From Alicyclobacillus mali NBRC 102425 (GTDB lineage: Bacteria > Bacillota > Bacilli > Alicyclobacillales > Alicyclobacillaceae), in the NCBI RefSeq assembly GCF_001570745.1, contig NZ_BCSG01000006.1:1-64000 (forward strand): 64,000 nt of DNA. Reading direction: 5' to 3'. Below are positions 54,622-63,013 of this stretch, piece after piece. The notes beneath the pieces were generated by a model. That model saw only the letters and a program-made list of their open reading frames with translations, was not told the origin of the DNA and did no database searches. A program made the position numbers and the translations under genes. Each line of letters starts with the position of its first letter. Position 1 is the stretch's first letter.

Positions 54622-55229
54622 GCCTCCGCCAGCTCATTGCGGGGGTCTTGCTCATCGCCGTCCTCGTGACCATTTCCACGAACGGTTTCTGGCGGGTCAT
54701 GTATCCCATTCAGTATCAGGCTCAGATTCAGCAATCGGCTCGGTTTGCGGACGTGGATCCGCTTCTCATCGCGAGCATCATCCGCGTGGAGAGCAAGTTT
54801 CGCACTGAGGACGTCTCGCACGCAGGCGCCGTGGGGCTGATGCAGCTGATGCCGCAGACGGCCGAGTGGATCGCGGAGATGCTGCGGAATCAGACGTCGG
54901 GATCGGGCGGCGCGCTTCGCAAGCTGCCGAAGGACGCGAAAAAGCTGGCGAGCCCCGAGTACAACATCCTGATAGGCAGTTGGTACGTGAAAAGCCTGAT
55001 CGACGACTTTCACGGCAACGTCGTGGCGGCGGTCGCGGCGTACAACGCGGGCCCGCGGCGCGTGTCACAGTGGCTATCGGACGGGGTGTGGAACGGCAAG
55101 CTCCAGGACATCGATCAGATCCCCGTGGGGGAGACGCGCCACTTCGTCGATCGCGTCTTCTACAACTACGATCTGTACAAGAAAATCTACGGGGGAGATC
55201 CCGCCTGGCGCTTGCCTGTGAACGAGTAG
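54570..55229 (+). CDS. Membrane-anchored lytic transglycosylase (SLT)
   Basis: Protein of 219 residues. N-terminal signal anchor (about 19-39), then a soluble lytic transglycosylase domain: ASIIRVESKFRTEDVSHAGAVGL with catalytic Glu near 75, LMQLMPQTAEWIAE, and AAVAAYNAGP. Cleaves murein glycan strands, leaving anhydro ends; a role in wall remodelling. The start lies within coaE (52-base overlap); a poor ribosome site suggests coupling. Confidence 0.92.
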   Translation: MAKTSDRKPKRPFFLSLSLRQLIAGVLLIAVLVTISTNGFWRVMYPIQYQAQIQQSARFADVDPLLIASIIRVESKFRTEDVSHAGAVGLMQLMPQTAEWIAEMLRNQTSGSGGALRKLPKDAKKLASPEYNILIGSWYVKSLIDDFHGNVVAAVAAYNAGPRRVSQWLSDGVWNGKLQDIDQIPVGETRHFVDRVFYNYDLYKKIYGGDPAWRLPVNE

Positions 55230-55241
55230 GAGGCGGTGAAG

Positions 55242-56510
55242 GTGGAGAGCCGGAACCGAGCGGTGGCCTGTCTGCAAGCGGCGCGGGCACTGCGCAGCGT
55301 GGGACAGGGCGTGGCCATCGTCGATATGGCGCTCCTGCTCAAGGCGCTGGGCTGGCGCGCCACGGCGATTGGAGGGGTCCTGTCCGCGGCCGGTGTGGTG
55401 GGGGCCGCGCTCATTTTGCTCTGTGGCCCCTTGTCGGACCGCATCGGGCGAAAACCGTTTCTGCTCGCCTATGAGTGCATGACGTGTGCGGCGGCGCTCG
55501 CGGTGGCCCTTTCTCGCAATCCGGCGCTGCTCACCGCGGCCATTGTGCTCACGGGCCTCGGCCGCGGGCAAAATGGCGCCGCGGGGCCGTTTACGCCCGT
55601 GGAACAGGCGTGGATGGCCGAGAACGTTCCGCGGGATCGGCGAAGCCGGGTGTTCAGCGCGAACACGGCCATTGGTTTCTTCGGGGTGGCTGCAGGTTGC
55701 CTGCTCGCGGGACTGGATCATGTCTGGCGGAACGCGTTGCCTGGAGCCCTTGCGTTTCGACCGCTCTTTTGCGGCATTGCCGGGCTGTCGCTCGCCTGCG
55801 CATTCATTGTGTGGCTCGCGCCAGGCGGCGGGATGGCTGGCCAACGGAGGGCCGCTTTGCGCGGGCAAGCCCCATCTTCCCGACAGGTGGAGCGGCCCGC
55901 TTCGGACCGAATGCGCTTTCGTCCCGATCCGCAGCGAAAGGCCGAAAACCGGAATATCGCCAGGCTTGCGTTTGTCAACGTGCTGAACGGGCTCGGCGTC
56001 GGCTTCGTGGGCCCGATGATGTCCTACTGGTTTGCGACGAAATTCGGGGCGACGAGCGGCGAGATCGGCGGGACCTTGGCCGCGTCCTTTGCTGTCACCG
56101 GAATCGCGGCGCTTGTCTCGGGATACCTGTCCGCCCGCTTCGGCATGGTGCGTGCGGTGGTCTGGCTTCGACTCGCGGGTGTGGGCCTGATGTGTGCGCT
56201 TCCGTTCATGCCCACGTTCGCGCTCGCCTCGGTCCTGTATGCCGCGCGATCCGCCCTGAGCCGGGGCACGCAGGGCGCTCGATCCGCGCTCGGCGCGAGC
56301 CTGACGGGCGACGATCGGCGGGGATTTTCACTGAGCATGAACTCGTTTTTCACGCGAGCGGCTTCGGCCGTGGGGCCCACGATATCGGGATGGCTCTTGG
56401 ACGAAGGCAGCCTGGCGCTTCCGTTTGTGTTTGCGGCTGGGTTGCAGCTCGTCTCCACCGTCCTGTACGGCGTTTTCTTCCGGGGCTACGATGTGGAGCG
56501 ACGGGCGTGA
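55242..56510 (+). CDS. MFS transporter
   Basis: Protein of 422 residues with about 12 membrane helices in two halves, separated by a basic loop rich in Arg, Pro and Gln (about 200-245). The loop-2 signature is LLCGPLSDRIGRKPFL, and the second half has a related segment LVSGYLSARFGMVRAV. GTG 55242 is preferred because AGGAGG (55228-55233) gives 8-base spacing; GTG 55236 is too close. Substrate unknown; drug or metabolite export is possible. Appears to be the last gene of the polA operon. Confidence 0.88.
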   Translation: MESRNRAVACLQAARALRSVGQGVAIVDMALLLKALGWRATAIGGVLSAAGVVGAALILLCGPLSDRIGRKPFLLAYECMTCAAALAVALSRNPALLTAAIVLTGLGRGQNGAAGPFTPVEQAWMAENVPRDRRSRVFSANTAIGFFGVAAGCLLAGLDHVWRNALPGALAFRPLFCGIAGLSLACAFIVWLAPGGGMAGQRRAALRGQAPSSRQVERPASDRMRFRPDPQRKAENRNIARLAFVNVLNGLGVGFVGPMMSYWFATKFGATSGEIGGTLAASFAVTGIAALVSGYLSARFGMVRAVVWLRLAGVGLMCALPFMPTFALASVLYAARSALSRGTQGARSALGASLTGDDRRGFSLSMNSFFTRAASAVGPTISGWLLDEGSLALPFVFAAGLQLVSTVLYGVFFRGYDVERRA

Positions 56511-56521
56511 CGAGCGAAGCG

Positions 56522-57055
56522 TCAGAGGACTTCCCCGGGTGAGGGATCTGTCATGACCTGAATTCCAACCCTCCGAAGCGCATCGCACGCTTCCACGAGT
56601 TGATCCTCTCGGTCAAACTGCACGCGGTGATAGTGGAAGCCGCCGGTCAGACTCGAGAGAAGCGCCGCCTTTTCCGCACGCACTTTCTCAAGGAACACGT
56701 CCACGTCGCGCCGCGAGGTGATGAGGAGATGCCCGACAATTTCACCGTAGATGACGTGTTCCACCCGCACGTCGAGCACGCGGACGCCGTGATCGACCAG
56801 GGTGTACAGTTCGTCCTTCGTCTGATCCGGCGTATGGGAGACGGCGATGACGGTTTCGCGGGCCGGCGAAGGGCGGTTCAGCCAGTACCCTTTGGGCGTG
56901 GCGTAGATGGGTTCGCCGGCGGCGCGCAGGAGCGCGATGTCGTGGACGACGACCTGGCGTGTGACGCCGAGCGCCTCGGCGAGCGCCTGTCCCGGCACGG
57001 GGGATTCGGCGCGCTGCAAGATGTCCAATAGACGCGACTGTCGCTCGGTCGGCAC
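56522..57055 (-). CDS. niaR: Niacin-responsive repressor NiaR
   Basis: Protein of 177 residues from GTG 57055 after GAGGGAT. N-terminal HTH_11 winged helix (SRLLDILQRAESPVPGQALA, GVTRQVVVHDIALLRAAG, IYATPKGY) and a C-terminal 3H domain named for three conserved His: VDHGVRVLDV, VEHVIYGEI, GGFHYHRV. It represses NAD synthesis and niacin uptake genes when nicotinate is bound. No target NAD genes are in this window. A perfect palindrome CCACGTACGTGG lies 35 bases upstream of its start. Confidence 0.92.
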   Translation of the reverse strand: MPTERQSRLLDILQRAESPVPGQALAEALGVTRQVVVHDIALLRAAGEPIYATPKGYWLNRPSPARETVIAVSHTPDQTKDELYTLVDHGVRVLDVRVEHVIYGEIVGHLLITSRRDVDVFLEKVRAEKAALLSSLTGGFHYHRVQFDREDQLVEACDALRRVGIQVMTDPSPGEVL

Positions 57056-57090
57056 GGTGGATCCCTCCCTCTTCTCGTCGTCACTCCGGT

Positions 57091-57102
57091 CCACGTACGT
57101 GG
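57091..57102. promoter_or_regulatory. 12-bp palindrome upstream of niaR
   Basis: CCACGTACGTGG is a perfect palindrome ahead of niaR. It might be an autoregulatory operator; a chance palindrome is equally possible. Confidence 0.3.
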
Positions 57103-57117
57103 GGGTGCTCACGCGAA

Positions 57118-57149
57118 GAAGGGGTCCGGAATATCTCCGAACCCCTTTT
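57118..57149 (-). terminator. tRNA-Leu terminator
   Basis: On the minus strand, GGGGTTCGGA pairs with TCCGGACCCC around GATAT (57121-57145; one G-T pair), followed by TTCTTC. Lies 18 bases after the tRNA 3' end. Confidence 0.75.
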
Positions 57150-57162
57150 CCCTATGCTCTTC

Positions 57163-57247
57163 TGGTGTCGAGAGCGGGACTTGAACCCGCACGGGTTACC
57201 CCACACGCCCCTCAAACGTGCGCGTCTGCCAATTCCGCCATCTCGAC
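57163..57247 (-). tRNA. tRNA-Leu, anticodon GAG, CCA encoded
   Basis: 85 bases on the minus strand. Acceptor GTCGAGA (57241-57247) with TCTCGAC, D arm GCGG...GGCAGACGC, anticodon stem CACGT/GCGTG around loop TTGAGGG (anticodon GAG, 57211-57213, reads CUC), long variable arm typical of Leu (TGGGGTAACCC), T arm GCGGGTTCAAGTCCCGC, discriminator A and encoded CCA (57163-57165). Preceded by a consensus promoter. Confidence 0.96.
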
Positions 57248-57275
57248 ATGGCTTCAAAAGCGAGTCACGATGACG

Positions 57276-57304
57276 ATTATAGTCGGCTGAGACGAGTGTG
57301 TCAA
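57276..57304 (-). promoter_or_regulatory. Consensus promoter of tRNA-Leu
   Basis: TTGACA (57299-57304), 17-bp spacer, TATAAT (57276-57281): both hexamers match the sigma-A consensus exactly. Confidence 0.92.
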
Positions 57305-57540
57305 GCGTGATGAGCGAATTTCCTTTCCGGTCTTCATGGCAAAGGTTGAGCTCTCGGGTGCACCCACGCGTCGAATCAGAAGCGCCGCCAGGGAACTTGC
57401 GCGCGTCACCACCCGTCCATGCGTGCGGGTGGCGTTCGCGAGATCTGGACACTCTGCGGAGGGAAGGGTACGATGATTTACAACCAGCGGCATGCAATAG
57501 CACAGAGATCGATCGACCTTCTAAGCGAGGAGCGTGTGGC

Positions 57541-58422
57541 ATGAGGGAGCGTCGAGAGGGGGCGCTCGCTGCGGTCGTGGTGGTGGTGTTGGTGGCCTTT
57601 GCCGTGGGTTCGTGGCTGTGGACGCGCCGGCTTGAGCCGAGAGCCCGCGAGGCCGAATGGTGGGCACAGGGAGGATGGCGGGTGAACGCGGTGGTCGATC
57701 CGGCCAAACCGCTGGTCCTCACGTACAACCTGTGGACGTCCGCGACGGCTGCGCCTGATACGATGGACCTTGAACCCGTGCCGGCAGGCGATTTTCAGGT
57801 GGTCCAGTCAAATCTTGCGCATGAGGTGGATGTCGAGGGCGGCAGGACGTACCAGCTGTGCCGATTGAACGTGTCGGTGCGCTTCTCAAAAAACTACCTG
57901 GATCATCGGATCGGCTTTCTGGTGAATGCGGGGCCGTGGAAGCGCATACTTCCGTACGGAAGAGTGACTTGTCGCGTCGTTCGCACATCGGTCAACTGGC
58001 TCGACGTCTCCTTTGTCTCTGGCGAAATTCAGGAGCCTTTTGTCATGCGAGATAATCTCATCGCTCTCACACTTCGCAACGACACGAAGGCGCCTGTGCG
58101 CATGCTTTCGCTCTGGCAGGCCGGGGATGACGGGATCTCGGGCGTGCGCGTCGTTCTCTCCGGGACTCGAACTGCCGCCCGACCTGCGCGGCTGCCGTTC
58201 ACGCTGAAGCCCGGGCAGACGGCGCTGCTCCAGTACGTGCTGCAGCCACATCCGGGAACGGTTCAGCAAGGGCTGATCTTTCAACCTGCACTCGTGCTTC
58301 GTTCCGGGCGCACAGAGGGATTCGAGGTGATGCCGCCCGTCGTGATCGAGCGAGCGTTCCAGCCATGGCAGAGGCGCGAGGCGCCTGGCGTTGTTCCGTT
58401 TGTCGAGGCTGTGCCTTCATGA
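57541..58422 (+). CDS. Membrane-anchored hypothetical protein, slipin partner
   Basis: Protein of 293 residues from ATG 57541; upstream open frame (to 57298) is not coding by composition. Signal anchor (about 8-25), then an extracellular beta-rich region with two likely Ig- or DUF4352-like modules: LVLTYNLWTS..., RLNVSVRFSKNYLD..., LIALTLRNDTKAPVRML..., LPFTLKPGQTALLQYVL. No enzyme motif. A 69-bp gap separates it from a slipin on the same strand; they may form one membrane unit. Family not recognised. Confidence 0.65.
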   Translation: MRERREGALAAVVVVVLVAFAVGSWLWTRRLEPRAREAEWWAQGGWRVNAVVDPAKPLVLTYNLWTSATAAPDTMDLEPVPAGDFQVVQSNLAHEVDVEGGRTYQLCRLNVSVRFSKNYLDHRIGFLVNAGPWKRILPYGRVTCRVVRTSVNWLDVSFVSGEIQEPFVMRDNLIALTLRNDTKAPVRMLSLWQAGDDGISGVRVVLSGTRTAARPARLPFTLKPGQTALLQYVLQPHPGTVQQGLIFQPALVLRSGRTEGFEVMPPVVIERAFQPWQRREAPGVVPFVEAVPS

Positions 58423-58491
58423 TCTCGCGTTTGGAGGGAGACCGGCGGGGCCACTGCCGCCAGGCTCCCGACAGAGAAGGAGGAGATGCGC

Positions 58492-59388
58492 ATGCGGCGC
58501 GTGGCCGGTGTGCAGCGGTTGATCTTCGTCGTGTTTGTGCTCGGCGCCATCGCGACGGCGGCAGGGCTCTTCCGCACGGATCGCGTGCTTGGCATCGCGC
58601 TCGGTTTGGTCATTCTTTTGCTGGGATGGGCCATCTCGGCATCGATACACGTCGCGAATCAGTGGGAAAAGGCGGTTGTGCTTCGACTCGGCAAGTTCCG
58701 CCAACTCGCGGGACCAGGGACGTTCTTTCTGCTCCCCATTGTGGATACGGTTGCAGACTGGATTGATCTGCGGGTGCGATCGACGACGTTCACCGCCGAA
58801 CAGACGCTGACCAAGGACACGGTTCCCGTCAACATCGACGCTGTGCTGTTCTGGGTGGTGGTGGACGCAGAAAAGGCCGCGTTGCAGGTGGCGGATTATG
58901 AATACTCCCTCTCATGGGCGGCTCAGACGGCTCTTCGGGATCTGATTGGTCGGATGATGCTCGAAGACATGCTGTCGAGCCGCGAGGCAATGGATGCCGA
59001 ATTGAAGCGCCTTCTGGACGAGCGCACGGGACCGTGGGGCATCTCGATTCAGAGCGTGCAGATCCGCGACATCAAAATTCCCGGTACCTTGCAGGACGCG
59101 ATGTCTCGCGCGGCGCAGGCGGAACGAGAGCGAAACGCCCGCGTCATCCTGGGCCAGGCCGAGGTGCAGGTGGCGGAATCGTTTCTCGAAGCGGCGCGCC
59201 TGTATCACAGCGATCCCGTCGCGCTGCAGTTGCGCGCCATGAATATCCTCTACGAGGGCCTGAAGGAGAAGGCGTCCATGATTGTCGTGCCGAGTGCGCT
59301 GTCGGACGCGATGAACCTCGGCACGTGGCTCGGCGTCGCCAACGCCGAGCGCGTGGAGGACGTGCGGCGGGGCGGCGATCGCGGCTAA
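58492..59388 (+). CDS. SPFH-domain slipin-like membrane protein
   Basis: Protein of 298 residues with two N-terminal hydrophobic helices (about 7-26, 32-50) and a band 7 domain: EKAVVLRLGKFRQLAGPGTFFLLP, DTVPVNIDAVLFWVVVDA, and the helical region RAAQAERERNARVILGQAEVQVAESFLEA. Closest to prokaryotic slipins. Members form membrane rings and help organise membrane domains or proteases; no NfeD partner is adjacent. ATG 58492 chosen for spacing from AAGGAGG. The stop overlaps that of the convergent nitric oxide synthase gene. Confidence 0.9.
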   Translation: MRRVAGVQRLIFVVFVLGAIATAAGLFRTDRVLGIALGLVILLLGWAISASIHVANQWEKAVVLRLGKFRQLAGPGTFFLLPIVDTVADWIDLRVRSTTFTAEQTLTKDTVPVNIDAVLFWVVVDAEKAALQVADYEYSLSWAAQTALRDLIGRMMLEDMLSSREAMDAELKRLLDERTGPWGISIQSVQIRDIKIPGTLQDAMSRAAQAERERNARVILGQAEVQVAESFLEAARLYHSDPVALQLRAMNILYEGLKEKASMIVVPSALSDAMNLGTWLGVANAERVEDVRRGGDRG

Positions 59389-60509
59389 CGAAACATGGCC
59401 GGATCGGCGCGGAAGGGCTGTGTCTGGTAAGGGGGCGGTTGACGGACGAAGTTCGGCAGCACGAAATCGTCGTCGTATCCGCTGTGAAAGACGTGCGTCG
59501 CCGCTGGCGAAAGCGGCGGGATGAGCCAGGTCCAGTCTCCCGTGACGCGGCGGTTCGCGTCTCGCTCGAGTTGCTCGAAATAGGCGAACTGACGCGCCGC
59601 GGTGTGATGATCGACGATGGTGACGTTTCGCTTGCGATACGAGTGGAGCACGGCGGCGTTCAGTTCGACCAGCGCGCGATCACGCCACAGGGTCGCGTCG
59701 CTCGAACGGTCGAGGCCGAGCGCATTGGCGACGGCCGGAAGCATGTTGTAGCGAAAGGGATCCGCAAGGTTGCGGGCGCCAATCTCGGTCACCATATACC
59801 AGCCGTTGAAGGGCGCGGCGGTGTAGCGGATGCCGCCGATGATGAGTGCCATGTCGGACAACACCGGTACGGCGTACCAGCGCAGGCCGAGATCCGCGAT
59901 GCTTGGGTGCTCCGGGTGTTCAATGGGCACCTCGAGGACGAGGCCGGGAGGAAGATCAAACCATGCCACCTCGCCGCCGTCCGCGATAACCACGGGGAGC
60001 ATGTCCCACGAGGTTTCTGCTCCACGCCATCCGAGTTGTTGACAGACGCGGGTGAATGCGGCGGAGGCGGGATCGCCCACAATGCCCTCTGCCGTTTCGT
60101 AACCCGCGTAACGGATGATCTGGTGATTCCAAATGCGCACCTCGCGCTCGGGCGAGGCGGGCGCAAAGACTGTGATGGTGGGGCGGATTTTGCCGTCGTT
60201 TTGTGCGAAGTCCACGTGCTCACAGATGGCCTCGAACATGGCGTGCGTGCCGTTGAGGTGGCGCCTGTCGATGACGTGCAGCGTTTGCCAGAATAGCCGC
60301 CCAATGCAGCGATTGCTGTTCCGCCATGCCATGCGCGCGCCGTGCTCGAGTTCCTCAAAGGTGTGTTCATAGGTACCGTCGCGCGCAATCTGGCGCCGAA
60401 TTTCGCATATCCGGTGCTGGATCTCTTCCTCGCTTTTGCCGAGCTCCCGGTAGCAGGTTTCAATGAAGGCGCGCGCCTCGTCGAAGAGAGGACTCATCTT
60501 GGTGGTCAC
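59385..60509 (-). CDS. nos: Bacterial nitric oxide synthase, oxygenase domain
   Basis: Protein of 374 residues, the size of oxygenase-only bNOS. Haem thiolate Cys68 in WRNSNRCIGRLFW; substrate region WDMLPVVI...AWFDLPPGLVLEVPIEHPEHP; and FNGWYMVTEIGARNLAD with the arginine-binding Glu. Produces nitric oxide from arginine, using outside reductases. In Bacillus it protects from oxidative stress and antibiotics. GTG start. Its last bases overlap the slipin end (convergent). Confidence 0.96.
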   Translation of the reverse strand: MTTKMSPLFDEARAFIETCYRELGKSEEEIQHRICEIRRQIARDGTYEHTFEELEHGARMAWRNSNRCIGRLFWQTLHVIDRRHLNGTHAMFEAICEHVDFAQNDGKIRPTITVFAPASPEREVRIWNHQIIRYAGYETAEGIVGDPASAAFTRVCQQLGWRGAETSWDMLPVVIADGGEVAWFDLPPGLVLEVPIEHPEHPSIADLGLRWYAVPVLSDMALIIGGIRYTAAPFNGWYMVTEIGARNLADPFRYNMLPAVANALGLDRSSDATLWRDRALVELNAAVLHSYRKRNVTIVDHHTAARQFAYFEQLERDANRRVTGDWTWLIPPLSPAATHVFHSGYDDDFVLPNFVRQPPPYQTQPFRADPAMFR

Positions 60510-60681
60510 CGTCCCTCCACCATTCTAGCCAAGCGCGATGGCGAATCCCAAAGCGAAGGCCGCGGAGAGGAGCCGGTGTTGCGAATTTGTCACGTTTGGC
60601 AGTCTGGATGTGCAACGGTTGGAGGGCGGAATGAGAGCCAAAACGAAAGAGCGCGGCGAGACCATCGCCGCGCTCCGGAGT

Positions 60682-60942
60682 TCACTTCTTTTTCGACTTG
60701 GACTTGGATGCGCTCTTGCTCGCCGCCTTGTGTCCAGTCTGCTTCTTGGCGACCGTTTTCTTCGGAGCGGTCTTGGTGGACTTCTTCGTTGCAGTGGCCT
60801 TGTGCGTCGCGCTCTTCTTGGTCTTGTGAACGTGCACAACGGCATGAGCGGGATGCGCGGTCTTCTCCGTCCCCGCAAACGCGACGCTCGGCGCCGCGAA
60901 CAGCGTCAGCGCTGCGACGCTTGCCAGAATCGACTTTTTCAT
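60682..60942 (-). CDS. Secreted Lys-rich, histone-H1-like protein
   Basis: Protein of 86 residues from ATG 60942 after GGTGGGGG. Clear signal peptide (ILASVAALTLFAAPSVAFA, cleavage near residue 23-24). The mature protein is very basic and low-complexity: His-containing start (HPAHAVVHVHKT) then KK/KS/KA/KT repeats to the C-terminus. It resembles histone H1 tails. It may bind acidic wall polymers, DNA or spore components; function unknown. The same frame open upstream is not part of the gene. Confidence 0.7.
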   Translation of the reverse strand: MKKSILASVAALTLFAAPSVAFAGTEKTAHPAHAVVHVHKTKKSATHKATATKKSTKTAPKKTVAKKQTGHKAASKSASKSKSKKK

Positions 60943-61025
60943 GGTAACCCCCACCTTGATGACTAAGTTTGGCCAAGCCGGCCTACCAGCAATATAGTGG
61001 GGGCTCCTTAAAATGGTCTCAAAGT

Positions 61026-61748
61026 TCAGCCAATGTTGATGGCCCGCCCAGCGATGACCGAAACCACCGCAAGGGAGATGACGGACTGCGTCATCATCAG
61101 GACCTTCATTCTCCGGGACAAAACAGCCGTATCCGTTGGACTGAAGGCAGTGTTGGTGTTGAAGGCCAAGTACAGGTAGTCGATGAATGTCGGATGCCAG
61201 TCCTGCCACCCAGCAACATCCGCCATCATTTGAGGAAACAACAGGTCGGCGCGATCCGGCGTGCCGCGGTGCCGCTTCAAAGGCCCTCCGCGATCGATCT
61301 CCCAGTACCAGACGGCAAACACGAAGATGTTCGTCACCCAGAGCAAAAGTGCGTCGCGAAACAGTGCGACTGCCGATTCGTTTCTGTGAAACAGTGCATG
61401 TACCAGATAACACACGCTGACGACGAGAAACAGCGTCAGCACGCTGATGGTGGTGAGAGCCAGTCGGCGCGCCCACACGTCATGCGCTTGCCAGATGGCT
61501 GCGGCGAGCAGCGCGAGAAGAAGCGCGCAGATGCCCGCACTTGCCCACCACGGCGCGATGTGCAGCACAACCGAGATAAACGTCAACAACACGCCAATCA
61601 GAACAAGAGCAGCAAAAAACAGGCCTCGAGGCACGCGGTGCGCGTACCGCGCGAGTTCGGTCAGCTCAGCTTCGACACGAGCCTCTACCGAGGCGCGGCC
61701 CGACTCGTTCGACGGATGTTCTTCAGGCCTGGGACCGTCCGGCGCCAT
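61026..61748 (-). CDS. DUF1345-like integral membrane protein
   Basis: Protein of 240 residues from ATG 61748 after AGGAGGGCG. About four to five membrane helices (near 46-66, 73-93, 100-122, 135-155, 215-238). The C-terminal region (FIDYLYLAFNTNTAFSPTDT, then MKVLMMTQSVISLAVVSVIAGRAINI) matches DUF1345 proteins and resembles the pore and selectivity region of two-helix potassium channels (T-x-F-S-P-T-D). It might be a channel-like protein; that is an inference. Confidence 0.8.
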   Translation of the reverse strand: MAPDGPRPEEHPSNESGRASVEARVEAELTELARYAHRVPRGLFFAALVLIGVLLTFISVVLHIAPWWASAGICALLLALLAAAIWQAHDVWARRLALTTISVLTLFLVVSVCYLVHALFHRNESAVALFRDALLLWVTNIFVFAVWYWEIDRGGPLKRHRGTPDRADLLFPQMMADVAGWQDWHPTFIDYLYLAFNTNTAFSPTDTAVLSRRMKVLMMTQSVISLAVVSVIAGRAINIG

Positions 61749-61759
61749 CTTCGCCCTCC

Positions 61760-63013
61760 TCAACGCTCGCGAAGTTCATCCAAGCGAATGGCGCGCTTGT
61801 GCACCGTGTGATACCAAGTCCGGTTGCTGCGCGTGAAATAGGCCTGCATCGTCACCGGGCCCCATGTCCAGAGGAAGAAGGGGAGCAGGGGCAGTGCAAA
61901 GTAGGCCCGCCAGTTGACCCGTTCGAGCAGCATCGCGAGGGGAACTTCGAGAAACAGGATGACGTTGACCGCCACCCACAGGTTGGTGACCATCAGGGCC
62001 GCTGGATTGGACGCCGCATCGGTCGGATCGGGCGACAGATAGTGAAGCCCGAGCACAATCATGGCGCCAGCGAATAACAGCATCGAGCGCATGGGCTGGA
62101 AGAGATAAATGGCCATGTCGATCTTGGCCAGGTTGCGCTCGCGCACTCCCTCGAGAAACATGGGGACCATGTGCTCCCGGGCGCATTGGAAGTGCCCTTG
62201 TTGCCAGCGCAGGCGCTGGCGAAAAGACGCCGGGAAACTCGTCGGCTTCTCGTCGTACACGCGAGCGTCGTGCGCCCACACCGGGATGATGCCTCGGCGC
62301 ACGCAGCGGATCCCGAACTCCAGATCTTCCGTGAGACCCGTCGCCTTCCATCCCATCTCCTGCAGCAGCGGATAATCAATGCAAAGGCCGGTCCCGCCGA
62401 GCGTACACGGCAGATGCAGGCGCGCGCGCGCGTACTGCCAGAGCCGATTGTCGAACCAGTACGAGATGGCGAGCGACACGCTGATCCACGAATCAAACGG
62501 ATTCTTCGTGTCCAAATAACCCTGAATGACGCGATCGCCGCTGCAAAGGTGGTCGTTCATAATGGAAAGAAAGTCCGGATGAACCAAATTGTCGGCGTCG
62601 AACATGACGATCGCGTCATACCGCGCACCCATCTCCTTGAGGCGCGTAAGCATCCATTCGATGGCATAGCCTTTGCCCTGTTCGGCGCGGTTTTCGCGCA
62701 CGTGGACAATTGCGCCGTGCGCCCGGGCGCGCTCTGCGGTGCCGTCCGTGCAGTTGTCCGCGATAACGTGTACGTCGTACAGGACTGCCGGATAGGTCTG
62801 GCGCCTCAGGCTTTCGAGGAGCGGACCAATGACGCACTCCTCGTTGTGCGCAGGGATGATGATGGCGAAGCGCTTCTGTGGCGCATGCGTGATGGACCGC
62901 CTGCGGTGCCAAATGCCGTAGACCGACAGCACAATCTGGTACAACGCCACAAGGCCTGTGACCAACTTCAGCGCGTCATAAAACGTGTCCCAGAGCAGGT
63001 ACATCAGTGTCAT
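61760..63013 (-). CDS. Family 2 membrane glycosyltransferase
   Basis: Protein of 417 residues. N-terminal helix, then GT-A domain: IIIPAHNEECVIG, MFDADNLVHPDF (DxD-like), LTEDLEFGIR (catalytic Asp region), and SFRQRLRWQQGHFQ (the QxxRW motif), then about four membrane helices. This is the architecture of processive polysaccharide synthases such as those for cellulose or hyaluronan. Sugar unknown. The start overlaps the ligase gene stop by ATGA, so the two are coupled; it probably builds an exopolysaccharide. Confidence 0.92.
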   Translation of the reverse strand: MTLMYLLWDTFYDALKLVTGLVALYQIVLSVYGIWHRRRSITHAPQKRFAIIIPAHNEECVIGPLLESLRRQTYPAVLYDVHVIADNCTDGTAERARAHGAIVHVRENRAEQGKGYAIEWMLTRLKEMGARYDAIVMFDADNLVHPDFLSIMNDHLCSGDRVIQGYLDTKNPFDSWISVSLAISYWFDNRLWQYARARLHLPCTLGGTGLCIDYPLLQEMGWKATGLTEDLEFGIRCVRRGIIPVWAHDARVYDEKPTSFPASFRQRLRWQQGHFQCAREHMVPMFLEGVRERNLAKIDMAIYLFQPMRSMLLFAGAMIVLGLHYLSPDPTDAASNPAALMVTNLWVAVNVILFLEVPLAMLLERVNWRAYFALPLLPFFLWTWGPVTMQAYFTRSNRTWYHTVHKRAIRLDELRER

